A stretch of DNA of 64,000 nt from Quercus robur (taxonomy: Eukaryota > Streptophyta > Magnoliopsida > Fagales > Fagaceae). Position numbers and translations under genes: made by a program. Positions 61,041-64,000 of the stretch are shown here, piece after piece. The notes below the pieces were generated by a model. It searched no databases. It had not been told where the DNA came from and worked only from the letters and a program-made list of their open reading frames with translations. Numbering within the stretch: the first letter of the stretch is position 1; each line of letters begins with the position of its first letter. The stretch lies in the NCBI RefSeq assembly GCF_932294415.1, contig NC_065535.1, forward strand, positions 14,527,282 through 14,591,281, given 5' to 3'.

Positions 61041-61050
61041 TTATATATTT
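61041..61050 (-). promoter_or_regulatory. SAUR TATA box
   Basis: The minus strand reads AAATATATAA, about 130 bp upstream of the chosen ATG at 60914, placing transcription start near 61010. Confidence 0.7.
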
Positions 61051-62338
61051 GAGTTTTGATTGAATGTGAACGTACTTCAGCTAGAGTTTCAACCAAAACC
61101 ATGTGCTGATTGGATAGAATACATGGTTTTGGAGGTGGGCTTGTTTTGGATTTTAATGAAACAATTCACGATCAGTAACGCTGGTGGGGGCCAAAGTGAT
61201 CACATACACATGTAAAATTAATTGGCTTCACTACAAGCAACTCTGGCATTAAATCAAAATAGGTTATGGTGACAAGTCTTTTAGCTATTTGAAATGAGAA
61301 ACTAATCAGTTATTGGCGGTTGATTAGGCTTCATGAACTTCTAAGTTTGGACATACAAATCAATTAACTAATTTGGTTAATTTAGATCACACAATAATGG
61401 AATGTAATAAAATAAAAACAAGGATCTCATGATTCATGAACAGATCGAGTGATAAGGAAGTGCACGTGAAGTACCAGTAATATGGACTTATTTTAACATC
61501 ACAGCTACATTCATGAGATCCAAAAAGATCAGGTTATTTGTCATAGCTCAACAACCCCTTCTTTAATTTCTAGATTACTTTCTATAAGGCCGTGGAATTA
61601 AATTGTTTATGACTTTGCTTGCTACACGGGCCATATGGGAGCTCAATTAATTCTAAGTTTGGTAATTGATCAGACACATTGTTAGACTTTAGCTAGTGAT
61701 CATTATCCTAGCTGGAAGATTTTGTAACTAATAGGATATATGGAACTTTGTAGATCGTACTTGGAAGAAAAAGTTGGTCCCACCTTAATTTTATTATCTA
61801 ATCTCTGTTTGTGAGAAATTTTATATGTCATTTCATTGAATTTTACCAAATTGTCTGAGTTAAATTTTTTTTTTTTTTTTTAAAGGGTTAAGATAGGAAT
61901 ATAGAGGACAAGTGCACTCATTGAATGTAGTTGGGGGTACATGAGATGGAATGCACGTGCAAAGAGGACTAGTAAAGCTTTTACTGGAGGCAATTGTCTG
62001 GACTTTTTGTAAGGGGAGATGAATCACAGTTTGTCTGGAGCCTAAAAGACAGTTTGATATGCAGTCCCAATAGCAGCAATCATTCAATAACAGCAATCAT
62101 GCTGCCATGATAAATTTCAGGTGGCTGTTAGCCTTTAAAAAATTTACATATGAAACTAGAAAACTGGAAACTCTAGAGACACCAATTTTCACACTCAAAT
62201 TTACATCATCCTTAGTATTGACACCTAAGTGCATTAGCAGTGAGGAGTATAAAATCCCCCAAATTATTTATTTTAGCACCATTCACACCAAAAACCCATT
62301 TTATTTGAGTGTGTGGGTTGGGATTTGGGGTCAATGGG
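61051..62338. other. SAUR upstream region and spacer
   Basis: Contains a poly-T run at about 61866-61882. No gene is recognised. The part from about 62225 (GTGCATTAGCAGTGAGGAG) may start another TIR element hosting the Harbinger-like insertion, since CCACC/GGTGG-rich sequence resumes after it at 63640. Confidence 0.4.
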
Positions 62339-62341
62339 TTA

Positions 62342-63632
62342 GAGCCCGTTTGGTTTGTCATTTGAAAACACAGTGTTCAGTGTTTAAACACTGAACACTA
62401 GTGTCCAAAATTTGAAACAATATGTTTGGTGACAGAGTTTAAAATAGGGCTGTTTGAAAATGGTTGCTCAAAAACCCCTGTTTGAAATATATTTTTTGAA
62501 ACATGCAAGGCTGTGATTTTAAACAATGAACAGATGATTCGGATGGCACAACGATAATAAAAATTGAACTCAGTTTTGACTGTGCCCGGACCCACTGATC
62601 AGCTTTTTTCTAATGTTTGTCTCCTCTCCTCTCTACTCTCATCTCTTCAGTCTTCACGCCCCAAAGAATATCATCAGTCTTCATGCCCCAAAGAATATCA
62701 TCTCATCTCTCCTCTCCTCTCTACTCTCATCTCTACAAAGAATATCACAGTCCGAACTCCATTACTCCTCTGACCCAGCGGCATTCCACCTCACCCCTCA
62801 CGGATCCGGCGCCATTACTCCTAACAGTAGCTTCATAAACGCGTCAAAATCCCACACACACATCATTTGGAAGAAACCCCTATTTCCAAAGTAATCCCTT
62901 TCTCCCAATTAAATTCCTCACCAACGAAATCTGTTGCTAAGGACCAAACGGGCAACCTCACACAGTCCGAAGGGATAAAAAAGGGATGGAGATGAGGAGT
63001 GCAGGGGTTTGTTTTCTGTTGAGGGAATAGAAGGGATAATGGACACGCAGCGACAAAGATCACACAACTACAAAGATCACACCTCTCCACTCGATTGGTG
63101 AGGAATACAGGAAAAAAAAAACCCAAAAAACTGAGAAATCTGTGTGAGTGATTCGGAACGACGACTCGGCGGCGACAAAATACGGCTCGACGACTCGACG
63201 GCGACAAAAGCTCGATTACTTGCTGGGTCTTGGAGTGCTGACAGTGGAGATGAGCTCCGACGAACGTAAAGCTCAGCTGTGGATCTTCTTTGGCGTCAAT
63301 GGAGATGAGGACGTGCATGGGTTTGGCTTTTTGGTTTTCTGCTCTAAGGGAAGACTGAAGAGAAAGGGATAAAGACAGAAGAAAAGGGATAAAAAAGGGA
63401 TTAAAAAATTATTATTTAATACGTTGTCAGCTTTTTTTATCATTAAAAACACACATACCAAACACATATTTTACATTTTTTGAACACTGAAAAATATTGT
63501 TTAAACTATGATACCAAACACATTTTTTTGTTTTATTAACACTAAAAACACGTTGTTCAACAACACTTTTTAAACCACAATTTTCACATCTTTTTAAACA
63601 ACAATTTTTGAAAACTATGACCAAACGGGCCC
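62342..63632. mobile_element. Harbinger-like TIR element (1291 bp), non-autonomous
   Basis: Inverted termini GAGCCCGTTTGGT and the complement GGGCCCGTTTGGT are flanked by TTA on both sides (62339-62341, 63633-63635), the PIF/Harbinger target duplication. Subterminal segments repeat AAACACTGAACA-like and AACACTRAAAA motifs in both orientations. The interior includes a CTCATCTCTTCAGTCTTCA-type duplication near 62630-62740. No transposase was found. Confidence 0.8.
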
Positions 63633-63639
63633 TTAGGAT

Positions 63640-64000
63640 TTTGGTGGTGGTGGTTGAGGTTCTGGTGGTGACTAGGTTTTCGATGTTTGGGTTTCTTTGC
63701 TATTGTTTGGGTTTCCTTGGTTTTCGGTAATGGCTAGTGGTGGCTAGTGATGGCTAGGTTTCTTGGTGGTGGCCTTGATATCAGTTGCCTTGATCTTGGT
63801 TTTCGGTGTTTAACTAGTGGTGGTGATGGCCAGGTTTCAATGGTTGGGACGAGTTTCGATGGTAGGTGGTTGTTGGTGGTGGGTTTGCTGAAGAGAGAGA
63901 AATGAGTTGTTTATATTTTTTTATGGGATAGGTTATATTGTTTTAATGAGTTGTATGTTAAAATAAAATCTAGGATGTAGGGTGAGTTGTGAAACTGTAT
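63640..64000. other. GGT/TGG-rich low-complexity stretch at the window end
   Basis: Repeated GGTGGTGG, GGCTAGTGGTGG and GTTTGGGTTTC motifs. Similar CCACCACC-rich sequence on the opposite strand is found inside 37730-37830. Probably the interior of a transposable element; no gene. Confidence 0.4.

Noticed and set aside
62863..63318. 151-codon minus-strand frame in the Harbinger-like element
   Set aside because: No recognisable domain; kept only as a possible captured fragment in the findings.

Overview
This is nuclear DNA from a higher plant, almost certainly a woody eudicot. Multi-exon genes with GT-AG introns sit in AT-rich intergenic DNA full of retrotransposons, solo LTRs, MITEs and microsatellites. 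Species cannot be fixed from the sequence; a tree such as a member of the Fagaceae is a guess from general repeat character only. No rRNA, tRNA, organellar insert or CRISPR was seen.

Layout. 1-6480: a decayed Tat-type Ty3/gypsy retrotransposon on the minus strand, with gag-pol, one LTR, and an extra ORF on the opposite strand beyond pol; its far LTR lies outside the window. 7702-11062 (minus): a two-exon acidic dehydrin of about 822 aa, enlarged by about 15 tandem copies of a 38-residue charged unit, with a promoter rich in CRT/DRE and ABRE motifs. 12855-14531: a terminal-inverted-repeat element holding a nested solo LTR. 16464-18890 (minus): a single-exon LSD1-type histone demethylase (LDL1). 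19374-22804: three small TIR elements. 24153-29391 (plus): a two-exon gene for a 106-aa membrane protein, whose 4.9 kb intron holds a TRIM-like LTR pair and a truncated LINE that was itself hit by a MITE and a SINE. 30301-34910 and 49082-55954 (both minus): two five-exon paralogues of a lysine/histidine transporter-like 8 amino-acid permease with matching intron phases. Between them lie two 1.9 kb solo LTRs of one family in opposite orientation (40459-42334 and 45292-47193), among other elements. A 756 bp solo LTR sits in intron 3 of the second permease gene. 60486-60914 (minus): a SAUR gene. 62342-63632: a 1.29 kb Harbinger-like TIR element.

The genes do not form one pathway. The dehydrin (cold and drought protection), amino-acid permeases, SAUR growth regulator and histone demethylase are independent loci; only the permeases are related, by duplication. 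I found no convincing new multi-gene system. The most unusual object is the repeat-expanded dehydrin: a duplicated F-segment, an array of units that may derive from the F-segment/acidic linker, a reduced S-segment split by the intron, three K-segments, and fused DRE/ABRE modules upstream. The second theme is nested transposition: four solo LTRs and several TIR elements can be dated relative to each other by their exact target-site duplications.
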